A stretch of 64,000 nt of DNA from Hormiphora californensis (GCA_020137815.1 CM035352.1:3169131-3233130), one strand, 5' to 3'. Shown: positions 32,501 to 56,434, counted from the first letter of the stretch. Numbers and translations: made by a program. The notes: generated from the letters alone by a model not told the origin.

Positions 32501-32584
32501 GACAAACTACAACTGCAATCTGAAGAAACCTCGTTAGAAAAGGACAGATCTCATTCTGCAGAACTCGATCAAATGAAGGGATAA
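23607..32584 (+). CDS. Multi-exon helix-rich protein, family not recognised
   Basis: Exons with good borders and phases: 23607-23711 (LLQKYPTFIQPIRNW), 23820-23944 (IPGYTPWIYQNDRQYISDYL), 27770-27940 (AILVWLEGRTEEVKERD), 28017-28059, 28265-28408 (LEPYLGVLRTLIQLE), 28719-28882 (LLDLLPKPTDSEFDD), 29081-29251 (LETLERILFGQIQSD), 29554-29708, 29951-30202 (LLEEILAHLTG), 31474-31622, 31778-31947, 32255-32584 (stop TAA). Less certain exons lie near 24909-25058 and 26728-26874. The sequence is amphipathic and leucine-rich, like ARM/HEAT-type or other helical repeat proteins, but I cannot name the family. Phase does not match between 28059 and 28265. The last exon needs a one-base shift near 32433 to join FLDDIMLIADELSIYL to LIVQSSVDQLVKCW. 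The 5' end is not identified. Several introns hold MITEs. Confidence 0.65.
23970..24061. mobile_element. Palindromic MITE with 9-bp target duplication
   Basis: TGTCTGGCGCCGCG...GCGCCGCCATACAG (23979-24052) with flanks TGTATGAGC and TCTATGAGC (8/9). It lies about 30 bp after a splice donor. Confidence 0.8.
24545..24900 (+). repeat. TTTTGTTAGTGG / TTTTGTCAGTGG minisatellite
   Basis: Roughly 25 copies of a 12-15 bp unit (GTTTTGTTAGTG, CTTTTGTCAGTG). It ends just before the possible acceptor TTTTCTAAG at 24908. A shorter array precedes the duplicated copy at 26255-26340. All three frames are open because of the unit length, which makes spurious Val/Leu-rich ORFs. Confidence 0.85.
24840..26880 (+). 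repeat. Two-copy local duplication separated by a minisatellite
   Basis: Sequence from TTTTCTAAGGAAGGTTTGAAG (24903) to GAATCTCTAG (25055) recurs at 26352-26491. The stretch from GCTCCTTGCGCTC (about 25468) to TTTCTCTACAGGCTAGCGT (about 25626) recurs at about 26578-26735. Copy two continues into SVETREVDFSLSFLREAF. Between them lie CT-rich sequence and the array at 25622-26165. Confidence 0.85.
25622..26165 (+). repeat. CTCTGTCTCCATCT minisatellite
   Basis: About thirty copies of a 16-bp unit (CTCTGTCTCCATCTCA, with AACTCTGTCTCC and CACTCGGTCTCC variants). It separates the two copies of the local duplication. Confidence 0.9.
26932..27745. mobile_element. Inverted-repeat element with tRNA-like box B and T8 terminator
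   Basis: Ends GGGGGGTGCCGGCC...AATGAGGA and complement TCCTCATAAATTCCGGCCGG...CCCCCC, flanked by TAATGAAT on both sides (an 8-bp duplication). Subterminal repeats of TTTTTGAGGA are near the right end. At 27227-27248 it reads CCCGGGTTCGATTCCCG, a tRNA T-arm motif, followed by TTTTTTTT at about 27268. The structure parallels the element at 772-1362. Confidence 0.7.
28073..28166. mobile_element. Palindromic MITE with perfect 9-bp target duplication
   Basis: TGTCTGGCGCCGC...GGCGCCGCCATACAG (28082-28157), flanked by identical GTACCTCCC copies. It lies 14 bp after the donor at 28060. Confidence 0.88.
28585..28666. mobile_element. Palindromic MITE with 9-bp target duplication
   Basis: TGTCTGGCGCCGCC...GGCGCCGCCATACAG (28594-28657), flanks AAAACTACC and GAAACTACC (8/9). 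Confidence 0.82.
28915..28995. mobile_element. Diverged palindromic MITE copy
   Basis: TGTCTCTGGCGGCGGCGACC...GTCTGGCGCCGCCAGA. Same core with GGCGGCG expansions. No clear flanking duplication was found. Confidence 0.6.
29252..29360 (+). repeat. Repeat starting at a 5' splice site
   Basis: The donor GTAGGGTGTTG at 29252 is followed by three to four copies of GGGAGTAATTGTGGAGGGG with long G tracts. Confidence 0.75.
30279..30460. mobile_element. pogo/Tigger-like MITE
   Basis: Ends TACAGTCGGAAGACGATTTA and complement TAAATCGGGGTCCGACTGTA, flanked by TA, as expected of Tc1/mariner-pogo elements. Internal CCCCGATTTAGTGGACACC repeats are seen. It is about 180 bp with no transposase. Confidence 0.75.
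30466..31420. mobile_element. 0.95-kb inverted-repeat element
   Basis: Ends TTGGTAACGAAATTACCC (30469) and complement GGGTAATTGCGTTACCAA (about 31390-31408). Inner arms of about 130-160 bp (30868-31000 and 31080-31250) are inverted, containing GTAGGCGGTAAATGTTAACC. It lies in an intron of the helix-rich gene. A related end (GGGTAATTTCATTACCAA) is at about 9530. Confidence 0.75.
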
Positions 32585-33869
32585 TGAGGCAGTGAACTGA
32601 TGTTTTTGATATAGCGTTTTCTGGAAATCGGTCAGGACAGGGACCCTCCAGAGCCGTTTCGTTTTTTAAGTTATTCCAGATATTTTCCGTAGAGGGAGAG
32701 GATTAACAACTGTGTACAAATTAATGACAAACTATTTTTTTGATATAAAAAATATCTTGTGTTTTCTCTATTCCATTTCCAAAGTGTGTTCATCTTTACA
32801 AAAGCGCTTTGAGAAACACTAACCCGGGTACAATACGTATGAATATAGATCTCTTAAAAGCAGATTATCAGATTGGTGGAGAAAATGTACGAAAAATATT
32901 AATGTACAGAGGTAAAAAAGAATTATTTCAGCCACTGAAGAATCACACACTTTCCCACAAAAACAGTGCGGGCTGACTTTCCCTGTCAGTTTATTGAGTG
33001 ACAATTATCTCGAAAAACCCGGTGACAATCTGAATCAGAAGGATCTGGGAAGCCGCCGCCGCAGCAGATCTCACTGGCTCTGTTGGTGCGGCGCGCTACC
33101 ATTTCGCGCGCACAAAGTCCAGCCCTACCTTGACTGTGCCGGGGAGGGCCGCGTGTTACATACAGTTAATAAATAGAGTCCTAGCGGTCACGCCCAATTC
33201 TTCTTCTCTCGGCTCACACACACAAACATAGCCGTCTCAACACACTGGGAGGCGCCCGGGCGGCGGGAGAAAGAGAGAGACAGATCTGAAGTCCATGAAG
33301 TGTTTTTGAATCGCACAGATGCGGGTAATTATAGTTGGGTGGTTTTATACTCGGGATGAGGCACCCTTGTAGACTCGTTGTTGGTGATCACTTCGGGGTG
33401 GCCGAGCGGGCGGGGTCCGGGATCTTGGGCGGTCCACCGGGGATAGGATGCTGGGCGAGATGGAAGATTGTCGGTCGTTCTTCTCCGGGACATTCGGCTG
33501 AGGAAAAATTTAGAGTTAGTATATTTTAGTGAACTTGGTATGACATGAGTAGAGAAAAGAGGAGGGTCGAAAAGATAGATCATGGGCTTGTGTGTGTGAA
33601 AATATGATGAAATATGATAGGACCAATAGGTTGGTTTCCAGCACTAATAGCGCCATACATGATTTCGTTATCCCGTTCTCCCCTTCTCTCTCTTTCCAAC
33701 TCATTTCCTTTCTCTTTCTCATTCTCTCCCTCTCTATCTCCACCTCCTTCCCAATCCTATTCATTCTCTTTCTCTATCTCCTCTCATTTTTATTCTTCTC
33801 TTTTCTGAGCAATGGACCGTGGAAAAGTACCCCTCCCACACAGGGTCGGGTTAGGGTCCTGAATGGATC

Positions 33870-33917
33870 TCTCTCTCTCTCGCTCTCTCGCTCTCGCTCT
33901 CTCGCTCTCTCGCTCTC

Positions 33918-34001
<84 letters not shown>

Positions 34002-34005
34002 TCTC

Positions 34006-34048
<43 letters not shown>
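33870..34048 (+). repeat. (CT)n microsatellite
   Basis: About 180 bp of CT repeats with a few interruptions. Confidence 0.95.
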
Positions 34049-34051
<3 letters not shown>

Positions 34052-34666
34052 CTTTACATCACCACTTGCCCCCTGAGAGAGGGAGGGGATGGATTTTAGA
34101 AGTGCATCAAATTAAAAGAATGAAAGAAAGAGGAGAGAGAAGAGAGAGAAGAGAGAGAGAGAAGAGAGAGAGAGAAGAGAAGAAGAGAGAGGAGATAGAG
34201 ACGAAGAGGAGAGGAAAGAGGAGAGAGTGATCGGAGAGGAAGAGGAGAGAGGAGTAGGAGAGAGAGAGAGATGGGGGACGGAAGAAGACAGACAGATATC
34301 AATGTAAACACACACACACAAGTACATACAGACAGGATATACACACAGCACAGCCATTTGTTAGAGCGTCGACACACACACACAAACCTCCCCCGGCTCC
34401 AAATCAAATCTGATACCCCATGTTCCCATCAGATTTCAGTCAGATATATAACACCCAAGTAGTCATACCCCCCCCCCTCATTACCACTACACAATGTTGA
34501 AAGTACACTTCCAGCAACATTTCACAGTGTTTACCATGTTTGTCTGTTTGTCTGTTTGTGCGTCTATGTAAGGTGTGACCCGAGAATATCTGCAATAAAC
34601 GGACCCACTGGATTTGTCATGTTGTTAAGTCGTTTGTCCTGGTAGAGGAAGACGTGTCTTAAACAA

Positions 34667-34776
34667 ACAGATCTGTTTTAAAACAGGAGAGACAACAGAT
34701 CTGTTTTAAAACAGGAGAGACAACAGATCTGTTTTAAAACAGGAGAGACAACAGATCTGTTTTAAAACAGGAGACA
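34667..34776 (+). repeat. Tandem repeat, four copies
   Basis: Four copies of a 28-bp unit containing ACAGATCTGTTTTAAAACAG. Each unit is itself partly palindromic (GATCTG/TTTTAAAA). It lies just beyond the 3' end of the SH2B-like gene. Confidence 0.9.
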
Positions 34777-34858
34777 GAACGGTAAACAGACATACTATAT
34801 TGTGATGGTGGCATAAGAAGATATATTATATGCACAACTTGATCGCAATTCTACTTAC

Positions 34859-47263
<12,405 letters not shown>

Positions 47264-48529
47264 GGCGAAGCAGCATTCTGAAAAAAAGCGAGGTTAGAGG
47301 CGGGAAGTTTCAGCTGTTGTTTCACGCCCCTCCTATTATATATTGGGGGCATGAAACTCACAAGATCTCTTTGAATCAAATACAGACAATATAATGAAAA
47401 GAAGGACATGTATGGGAGATAGAGGTGCTCACGATATACACAAGTTGGTTGTGTCTCGGGAATCCCCCCGATATATACGATGTATGTGCCATCTTTAACA
47501 GATATTTCAACCTGTTATTTATGCTCTGACAAGTGCCATGGAATCATGAAGAGATTGAGAAAGGAGGGAGAGAGAGAGAGAGATGGTGCAGCCAAATCAT
47601 TGGGAGAGAGGGAGACTCACTAAAACCAAGATGAACCATTATTTATTGATCTGGATATATATCACATGTATAAAAACACAAACTGAAGGGAAGGAGAGGT
47701 TGTTCACTTACTGAGTATGTACACAGAGCTCTGAGGCATACTCTCTTTCTCCCGGTAAAGAGAGAGAGAGAGAAGATGGAGAGAGAGATAGAGAGAGGAG
47801 ACAAAGACACCTACTACTACAACAGAGCCCAGATGAACAACTTGAAGGAGTGAGGAAATATAGAGCGGGTTTGTGTGTAGAGGGGGGGTTGTCAGCACTA
47901 TATCATGTGCAGTGTTATATCTCTCGGCCAATCGGATTCGCTTGGCTCGTGCCATGTGTCATTAGGCCAACATATCTCGTGATTCGGAGGGGATAGAGAG
48001 AGGTGGATAGAGAGAAGAGGGGAGAGAGATGAAGATAGAGAGAGGATGATAGAGGACTGGAGAAGATATTGAGAAGGGTAGAGATAGTAATTCATTTCTC
48101 TTACCTATATCCCTCATGCCCAAAAATTAGCAACAGAAACTATTAAATGTACGGAAGCAAGAAGTGAATACCACGTAACTATAACAGGAACGTGACGATT
48201 TCTCCAGCTGCCGCGATGATTGTTAAAGATTGTTGCAGAGAAAACAGCAGTCATAATTCATCAACAATTTAGTGTCTATTTAGTGGCTAGCGGACATTTA
48301 AAAATTCCCATAACCCCGTGATTGTTGAGAATGTTAAAAACTGATCTCAATGCGTGATCGACCCCACCCAGATCTGTTATTGTGTTGTGAGTGACAGCAA
48401 GGGATCGTGTTCTCTACCATATGTCTGTATCGTCTCTATGACATGTCTCATAAAACTCATCTGGATATAGTGCGGTATGATTAATGAAGAGAATGATTAA
48501 TATGAAGTTTCACGCGCTTAGTTTTGATA

Positions 48530-48787
48530 TCGTGAATGAGAGAGAGAGAGAGTAGAGAGAGGAGAGATGTAGAGAAGGAGGAGAGTAGAAGTTGAGAGAG
48601 AGAGGGAGAGAGGAGGAGAGGAAGAGAGAGTAATGAGATAGAGTCTATGAGAGGGAGAGAGGTAGAGAGAGGAGCGGAGTAGAGAGAGGAGAGGAGAGAG
48701 AGGAGAGAGAGGAGTAGTAGATAGAGTAGATGAGGTAGAGAGCGAGAGAGAGAGAGATTGAGGATGATGAGAGTTAGAGTAGAGAGG

Positions 48788-48818
<31 letters not shown>

Positions 48819-48862
48819 AGTAAGAGATCGAGGTGAAGAAGAGAGAGATAGGAGAGAGAGAG

Positions 48863-48901
<39 letters not shown>

Positions 48902-49465
48902 AGAAGGAAGAGAGACGAACTAGTATAGAGAGATAGATGAGAGAGTAGAAGAGAGAGGAATATCAAGAGACGTATGGACGAGAGAGATCATAGGATATGA
49001 GAGATAGAGAGAGAGAGGAGAGTAGATAGAGAGAGAGAGAGTAGAGTAAGTGAGTAGGAGATAGAGATATGAGATAGTATAGAGATAGATGTTATTATAG
49101 ATGTATGATAGATTAGAGCATGATAGTAGATAATTGAAATCATGAGTATAGTAGTTAGATGATAATAGTGGATTCTTATAGTACGAGAGGAGTAAATGAT
49201 AGTAGAGAGTAGAGTTAGTAGAAGAGGTCGAGAGAGAGAAGAGTATACGATAGGAGAGAGTGAGAGAGAGAAAGTAGTAGAGAGCGAGAGTATAGAGAGA
49301 GAGAGAGAGAGCGATTAGAGAGAGAGATAGCGAGAGAGAGAGAGTAGGGGAGAGAGAGAGAGAGAGAGAGAGAAGAGTAGATAGATAGTAGAGTAGGAGA
49401 GAGAGAGAGAGTAGGTAGAGATAGAGCGATAGACGATAGAGAGTAGATGGAGGGAAATAGAGGGG
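48530..49465 (+). repeat. Long degenerate GA-rich tract
   Basis: About 930 bp of GAGA with frequent T substitutions. It is not a clean dinucleotide, so it is likely an old, mutated microsatellite. Confidence 0.9.
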
Positions 49466-51134
49466 AGTAACTTGGTGGATTATGATATGATGAAAGCTAG
49501 ACTGAGAGGGGGATCTATGAAATATGATGACAGTTCGCGTAGCATTCATCGACCATATTCTACAGACAAGTCAGAGAGTAGAAGGAGATTAGTGAGGCTC
49601 AGGGCTAGTTTGGGTCAAAGATGTAGGGTGTGTTGGTCTCTCTCTCCCCAGATCATTCTCTTCTCTCTCTCTTTCTTTCTTTCTCTCTCTATATGTTGTC
49701 TAGCCCGGAGTAAGCGACAGGCCTAGGTAAACAGTGTGTGGGTGTATGATTGGGTAAACTTGTGTATATCGGGTATCATACAGAAGTAAGTGAGGGAAAA
49801 TCTCATTTTCTCAGAAAACCGGAGAGGGCCGAGGGGGGTGTGACTTGGTAAAGAGAGGTAATGAGAGCGGTGGTGGAGAGAAATTTACCGTTTTTGGAGG
49901 AAGGACGACAGAAGAATTATATCTCTTCCAGAAGGAGGGTAGAAAGTGGGAGGAGAGAAAGATGGTAATACATGGGAAGATTTCGGTTCGACCAGAGAGA
50001 GATAGAAATGTTTGGAGAGTAGGGGGATAAAGAGAGGGGGTAATTAGTGAACCATTTGTCCTCATGCATACACACACAACTCCAGGCCTCTCGCATGATA
50101 GGGTTCCTACCTTTTTGTGTAAACATTGACCAACAGTGCACAGAGAGGGGAAAAAAAGAAAATTGCAAGCAGAGAAATTTTAACTGATAAGAATGGTTGT
50201 ATTTCCTGTGTGAAAATTTGAAACACACATCCCTAGGCCTCTCCCAAAAGATTGCATTATCCACCCACACCCTTCAGGGTGACACCCGCCTGATAAGACA
50301 AAGAGGAGGGAGAAAAAAAGAAACAAGAGAGGGAAATAGAAAACTTACGTTTTACTCAGCGATACTCGATATGTTGGATGCCTAGAGGGGAAACAAAATA
50401 GAGGGTGAGATAAAGTATTGTTAAAACCATTAATTCGGAGAAATTGGCATTACAGTGGAAAGGTGTGCCCAACAGATGATAAAGGTTGCATTTAATTCAA
50501 CCACGCGACTAGTAACAGTTTTGTTACCGGACTCCAGGCTATCCCATTCAATAAAACACCAGATGAATAGTTATTAAATCTTCGTTGTGTGCATTGGCTA
50601 AATTAACAAATACGCTCCTTTTTGACGGCAAATAGGATAATCGCCCTAATCGTCATGAAAAAAGGTTCTCGATTAGTAAGTTACGTTAATTAGTAATACT
50701 AGTAATTTCATACTATATAACTTGTGAAATGAATACCAGAGAGAAACTGGTGATCTCTAGCTCGCGGACTCTGTGTGGCAATTTATCAAAACTAAATCGC
50801 TACAAAATATTTCATATATTTTAGCCAGATTACCATAAAACGCTACCTGGATTAATTAGCAAGTATACGGACCCCCTACGCACGGTAAGACGGCTTGGAT
50901 TCGTGGAAGAAAGCGTTTCCGTTTTCAAAAACACGGAGCGAGCGTTTCTTAAGATTTTAGAAATTTCAGAATGAAAAGACGCCGCGCTTAAGAATTTGTA
51001 AAGCTGCGTTGCAAACGTTAAAACAGAGCGTGCTCCAAATCTGGCGGAGGCGCGCGTTCAAACTCACGCAGTTGATTACTCCGCAAGCAACCTCAAACGA
51101 CCACCAGATGCTGGTCTCTAATTGGTGGGAATTT

Positions 51135-51146
51135 GGTCACGTGACC
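51135..51146. promoter_or_regulatory. Palindromic E-box (CLEAR-like) upstream of the 51357 gene
   Basis: GGTCACGTGACC, a perfect 12-bp palindrome containing CACGTG, lies 211 bp upstream of the ATG. GTCACGTGAC is the known consensus for TFEB/MiT and a good USF/Myc-type E-box. Promoter function is inferred from position. Confidence 0.45.
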
Positions 51147-51356
51147 TGGCAGTTGCGTCAACGTTCTAAAGCATCCAGAGGCATCAGTTTGTTTTAGTTG
51201 AGATCTCAACCTTTTATGAGCGGTGCACCGAGTGAGAAAGTACATTTACAGCCGGCTATCATTCACAACTCACAAAACAAATTTATTATTGGGTCCAAAT
51301 TTAATCACAAATGTATACACACACTTAATTCAAGCTTTGCTGAATTCAGTAAAGGT

Positions 51357-51991
51357 ATGGACAGTCGCGAAGAAACGTCACTGGAGCCATCCGATTCTGG
51401 TGAGTCGTAGCGACTTTCTATTAACTTTAGCTTTATTTTAATTTAACTTTTGGGAATGGGTGGTGGGAAGGGTTTGGGCGTTCTAATTTGTTTTAACATT
51501 GTTTTACTTTTTGCTGCTTTTCATCGATTGCAGCTTATTACTAACGTAGACACCTCTCTCTGTCTACACCCTGTGTTCCCATGTGTTGTATTGCATGGGA
51601 GAAAGCAATCTATCAGTGTTTCGAAAAACCCATCTTGTGTTTTCTGTTAACTGGGAAATGCATGGTCTGATGGTTGTATATCTGCCCGTCCCCCTGTCAG
51701 GCCAATGCTCTGACAGCCAACCCCTTGCCCCTGTATGTCTTATAGGTGTGCCCCATAATCCTTCCTGTGATGTTCTGTGCGCCTAATAACTAACCCTTAC
51801 CCTTTAACGAACCAATAAATGCAGTAATGAAGCCCCCACGGAGTGTATACATTTTGTAGAAATTGTATTCTGCCTTGTATACTGCGGCAGCAAAGGGAGA
51901 CATGTCAGAACGGCCTGTGCGCGCAATTATTCCATATTGGGAGAGCACGTGACACCGTGCGCGTCACGTGACCATACTTGGATCACGTGAT

Positions 51992-52033
<42 letters not shown>

Positions 52034-52556
52034 AGGGATGCACAGAGAGAGAAAGAGAGAGGAAGTGAGAGCGAGAGAGATAGAGAAAAAGCTAGGGATG
52101 CACACATAGAGCGCGGTTGTGAGTTGGGATAGCAGGCTGGAATTATTAATTTGAGGACACCGTCTCTATCGCAATGAAATACGCATAAACACAATACAAG
52201 AATAATAAATATACAATTAACTCTCCATAAATTTCCTCTCAGTCTGAGTCCAAATCCTTGAGTCCAAAATCCAAATCTTCCTTTCTGAAACGAGAGAGAG
52301 AGAATTTGTCATGTGATAGTAGTTGTGTAAGAGACTGAGATGAGGTCTTGACCACGTGAGAGTGTATCACGTGTTACAGAAAACCCTCTAATATCCTTCC
52401 TGGAGCACACGAGGGAGAGAGGGGGGATAGTGAGAGGGAGAGAGAGAGAGAAAGAGAGATAGGGAGAGTATGAGTGAGAGAGATGCCAGGGGGATAGTGA
52501 GAGAGGGATAGTATGGGTGAGAGTAAGAGATTAAATGATAGTGAGAGAGAAAGGGA

Positions 52557-52596
<40 letters not shown>

Positions 52597-53018
52597 GAGC
52601 CCAAATAGAGAGAAATAGATGTAGATAGAGAGAGAGGGGAATAGAAATATATCTAGTTCAAAAAATAAGAGAAAGATCAATTGGAACACAAAGACGAATA
52701 TGAATTGAACAATATAAAAGAGAGAAGATCGTCAAGGATCGTAGAAAAAAGTAAGAGATGGAGAAAGAGAGACGCGAGAGAGAGAGAGAGTAAGACGTTA
52801 GACGGGTGAAACAAAATCCATGCAAGAAACAGAGTGTGCTATTAGATATATCTGAGATACAGAGAGACAAACGGTTAGATGTAATAGTAAAGATTATTAG
52901 CGAGTAGTAGATAGGAGGCTGGAGGTGTCATGCAGCAGGCCAGGGGAAGTATTGCTATTAGACAAGAGAGGGAGAGAGAGAAAGACGGAGAGAGAGTGAT
53001 CAGTAAGAGAGATCAAGT

Positions 53019-53062
<44 letters not shown>

Positions 53063-56000
53063 CAGAGAGTTCAAGCAGGAGAGAACTAGAAAGAGAGAGG
53101 GACAGAGAGAGAGAGGGGGGATCAATCTTCTTATCACTGCGACTAAGATCGCTTGTCACGTGCAATGTAAGATGGCCTGGCGAGAGAGAGATGTGATGTG
53201 TAAGCTAAGGAAAAGACACATCATATCCCTGGTAACAAAGGTGAGGCCATGCTGCTGCACTAAAATTGGGCTATCACTCTGCTGCAGTAACCAAGGATGG
53301 GGTATTACCATAGCAACCCCCTCCCCGGTGGTAACCATTTCTGAGAAATTTCCATTCTCGTTGGCGGTTGGGATACTGAATGGTAGTGAAGTGAACGAAA
53401 ATAGCTCTCTTATCGTGCATACAGATGCAAGTGATAATGCATGCTTCCTGAGTGAGACCAGCAGAATTAAGAATCTTAATTGGAAAATGTGCACTCGATC
53501 AGTACAAGAGTCAGTATTGCCTTGCTCGACCCCGTTTCACCGCGCCCCACACGTAAGAACATAAACATGTAAAAAACAAGGTCGGTAAGATCGTTACTTA
53601 AACTAGAAAGAGCACGGGTATTTTTTGGTAATATATTGTATGTATCTCTCTTTTTCTCTCTGTCTTTCTCTCTCTCTCTCTCTGTCTCGCTCCATCTCTC
53701 TTTTTTTCTCTCTCCTTCCCTAAATTTCCAAAAGAACAGAGGTTCACTGTAATTCCCCGAGTATACTCTGCATCTGTTATAAACGTGTCATTGTGTCTCT
53801 CATTGTCTCTCTCTCATGATTCGCTCCAAGTGAAACAAAGAAAAGGAAAACAACAGAGAGGGCAAAATATAGAGAGAGGGTAACAGAGTTGGAGAGATAG
53901 AGAGGGTAACAGAGCTATAGAGAGGGCAAAAGAGATAGAGAGAGTCAGAGGGCAACATAGAGAGGGCAACATAGAGAGAGAGAGAGATAAAGAGAGTCAG
54001 AGGGCAACATAGAGAAAGAGGACAACATAGAGAGGGTAAAGAGATAGAGAGGGTAAAGAGAGAACTACAGAGAGAAGATGCTAACAAAGTTAGGTGTGAA
54101 AGGTGTTTGTGCCCACACATGTGGCGTCTCACACCAGGCCAACATTAGATGTAGGGCCACACATTATATGTGAAGGGACAGGGTAGCTCACTCTGCAAGG
54201 GATAGGCAGAGAAAGGGTAGTGCGGGCTGCTGAGACAAATGAAAACATACCAAAAAGGCGGGTCAAGTATTCGTCTGTTTTGATGAACTTCGTTTGAGTG
54301 TGGCCTTGTAATAACAGGGCAGTTTGGGGAATAAGGAAGAAACATGAAGACTTGTGTGACTCATACCGTATAATATGTTTTCTGTGAGGGTTCTGTAAAT
54401 CAAAGGAAGACCCCCAAATATATGTAATGTAATCTAAGTGTATTCTCTCCCCCTTTCAGAGCTCTCTACTGCGTTTGCGGAGCGGGGTCCAAACATTGTG
54501 AAGGCTCTGGTGTACAAGCGTGGCGAGAAGCGGCGTCCCGAATACCTCTTGGTCCACGGACCCTACTCTCCCCCATTGAGGTAGTAATAGAAGATTCTAG
54601 TAGATCTCGTTATGCAATGTGATCTTCCTCTTTCTTCTATCTCTATCTCTCCTTCTCCCCCTGTCTCTCTCTGACCGGGAGTACCTCTCCAGGAGGTTTC
54701 TGCGCCTGCTAACCGCCCTGGTATCGGGGGAGGAAGGCGAGGAGAGATATGACAAAGTTGTCACCACAATGACCTGCCTCGTTAACAAGATGGAGAGGAA
54801 TGAGGTGATACAAATATTTAACATTTGTAATGATCCAACCCAGCTGAAATCTCTGTTCTTGTCCATACCAACTGATATAGACTGGGACGAGGGTTATCCG
54901 GAGGCGTTTGCCCTTATCTCCGCTGAAATGGCTGACAAGTGTAAGCAGTGTCTAGAGTATTGGAACTCCCACCATCATTCTAGTCCAATGTTCTGGGACA
55001 TGCCGAGTGGGGTGATGCCCCAGATTGATGATAACCAGATGAATGATGCTATCCCCCTGGCATGCCAGATCGTACTAGATCAGGCAGGGTTTAGAGTCCG
55101 TCCACACCCGATAATAAAACCCGTGACGTATATGAACGAGGACACGAATACCCGGACTACCGTCTGTCTCTGCCAGGTGAGTCTCGGAACAGTTGGGGGA
55201 GGGGGACCATGTTAGGTGAGTCTCGGAACAATTGGGGGAGGGGGACCATGTTAGGTGAGTCTCGTAACAATTGGGGGAGGGGGACCATGTTAGGTGAGTC
55301 TCGGAACAATTGGGGGGGGGGGGGGGACCATGCCAGGTACTAGTTGTATTAAAGAACAATCGGGATGGGACCAGCTGTTAGTTTCATAGGGAGGGGGATG
55401 GGTTCACACAAGACTCCTTTCTGCTAGGGAAGGGGGCCTGTGTGTTCGTGGCTTTGTTTGTTCGTGTGGGTGTTTAGGTATTGCATAAAATATATGGGAG
55501 ATAATCAGGACAGATCACTACTCCAACTAACACCTCAGAGAGGAGAGAGGAGAAAGAAGGGAGTTTCTCCTCACTCTCTCTATCTCCTTTTCTTTCTCTC
55601 TGTTCCTCTCTTTCTCTCTGAACCCTAGCGGCTCAAATCGAAACCGGCTTATTTTTGAGGACTGGGGAACCTAATTTTCTCTTACTGCATCTTGAGAGGG
55701 GACAGTTATAGGTCGAATTAGGGCACGAAACAATACACAAGCACCCTGAGACCTGATACCACATCACACCCTGAGACCACACTAACACTCATTTACCCCC
55801 TCAGATTATGGGAGAGGATAAGACTTTTGACAGCAAAGCGGCTGCCAGTTCACGGATGTTCTTCCCCCTAAACGGTGCGATGCAGCACCTCCGAGACCCC
55901 TACCACCCAGAAACGCCCAATCACCTGCGGTATTTCCACAAGCAATTGTACGACCTCGACCAGGCACTTATAGACAAGCGACAGGCAGCTCGCCGGACTA

Positions 56001-56239
56001 GCGAAGACAGTTTTATCTGTTCTCCCTCTCCTCTCTCGGAGGACGGGAGAAAGAGACGGATATCGTCGAGCAGCGAAACAAGCGATGGTCGTAGCCCCAA
56101 AAGCCCGTGTACCAAATCACCCTTGTTCAGAAGGACACTAGCGAACATACGGCCACCACCGACCTTTGCAGGGGGTGTCAAACCTATAATCGAGATGCCA
56201 TCACTCTCTAAGGACCCTCGATTAAAGTCACGAGAATGA
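51357..56239 (+). CDS. Multi-exon protein, family not confidently recognised
   Basis: Exons: 51357-51399 (MDSREETSLEPSDS, start), 54460-54580 (LSTAFAERGPNIVKALVYK), about 54691-55176 (YLSRRFLRLLTALVSG, MERNEVIQIFNICND, PTDIDWDEGYPEAFALIS, TTVCLCQ), 55805-56239 (IMGEDKTFDSKAAASSRMFF, then a Ser/Arg-rich tail with SPKSPCTKSP, stop TGA). The first junction matches in phase (1/2). The border between 54580 and about 54691 does not match cleanly, so a donor near 54558 or a missed exon is possible. The last exon starts in phase 0 after 55176. A weak similarity in layout to KIAA0930 (DUF2045: DIDW motif, then VC-x-DKT) is noted but not strong enough for a name. The long first intron holds E-boxes and GA tracts. 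It converges with AIP. Confidence 0.7.
51943..51992. promoter_or_regulatory. Cluster of three CACGTG E-boxes
   Basis: GCACGTGAC, CGTCACGTGACC and GATCACGTGATG within 50 bp in the first intron of the 51357 gene, followed by a GA tract. More CACGTG sites follow near 52352, 52367 and 53156. This could be an intronic enhancer; that is inference. Confidence 0.4.
53020..53062 (+). repeat. (GA)n microsatellite
   Basis: GA run in the first intron of the 51357 gene. Similar shorter tracts lie at 51996-52028 and 52557-52592. Confidence 0.9.
55177..55345 (+). repeat. Minisatellite seeded at a 5' splice site
   Basis: The donor CTGCCAG/GTGAGTCTCGGAAC at 55177 is repeated about four times as a 39-bp unit ending GGGGGACCATGTTAG, each time followed by GTGAGTCTCGxAAC. 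The last copy ends ACCATGCCAGGTACTAG. Each copy therefore rebuilds an AG/GTGAGT junction. Confidence 0.92.
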
Positions 56240-56345
56240 GAGGTGTGTTTGTTAGCGATTTTCTCAGGGGTGTTTGGTAGATTTTCGGGAGAATTTAGGT
56301 GTGTAGTATGTGATTGTTAGGATAGTGAGAGAGCAGTGTGTATCA

Positions 56346-56434
<89 letters not shown>

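Larger units (their letters stand above)
32585..34858. other. Intergenic between convergent genes, repeat-rich
   Basis: Holds the 3' flank of the helix-rich gene, a tRNA-like GGGGTGGCCGAGCGGG fragment near 33397, a CT microsatellite (about 33871-34048), GA-rich sequence (34120-34275), CA repeats (34309-34385) and a tandem repeat at 34667-34776. GC-rich sequence at 33045-33155 has no exon I can support. Confidence 0.6.
47264..51356. other. Intergenic between divergent genes, GA-rich
   Basis: From the putative SH2B-like start to the ATG at 51357. About 48536-49460 is irregular GA-rich sequence with many GAGAGTAGA-type units. Around 50850-51200 the sequence becomes more CpG-containing and includes a palindromic E-box (51135), as expected of a promoter region. 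No supported exon was seen. Confidence 0.6.

Noticed and set aside
48481-49549. Ser/Leu-rich ORFs on the minus strand
   Set aside because: Translations of degenerate GA/CT repeat tracts. The same applies to the Arg-Glu and Ser-Leu ORFs at 5927, 33592, 38292, 40157, 58469, 59279 and 61576.
53156-53564. ORFs on both strands of about 110-134 codons
   Set aside because: No domain, no phase-matched splice sites; lies in the first intron of the 51357 gene.
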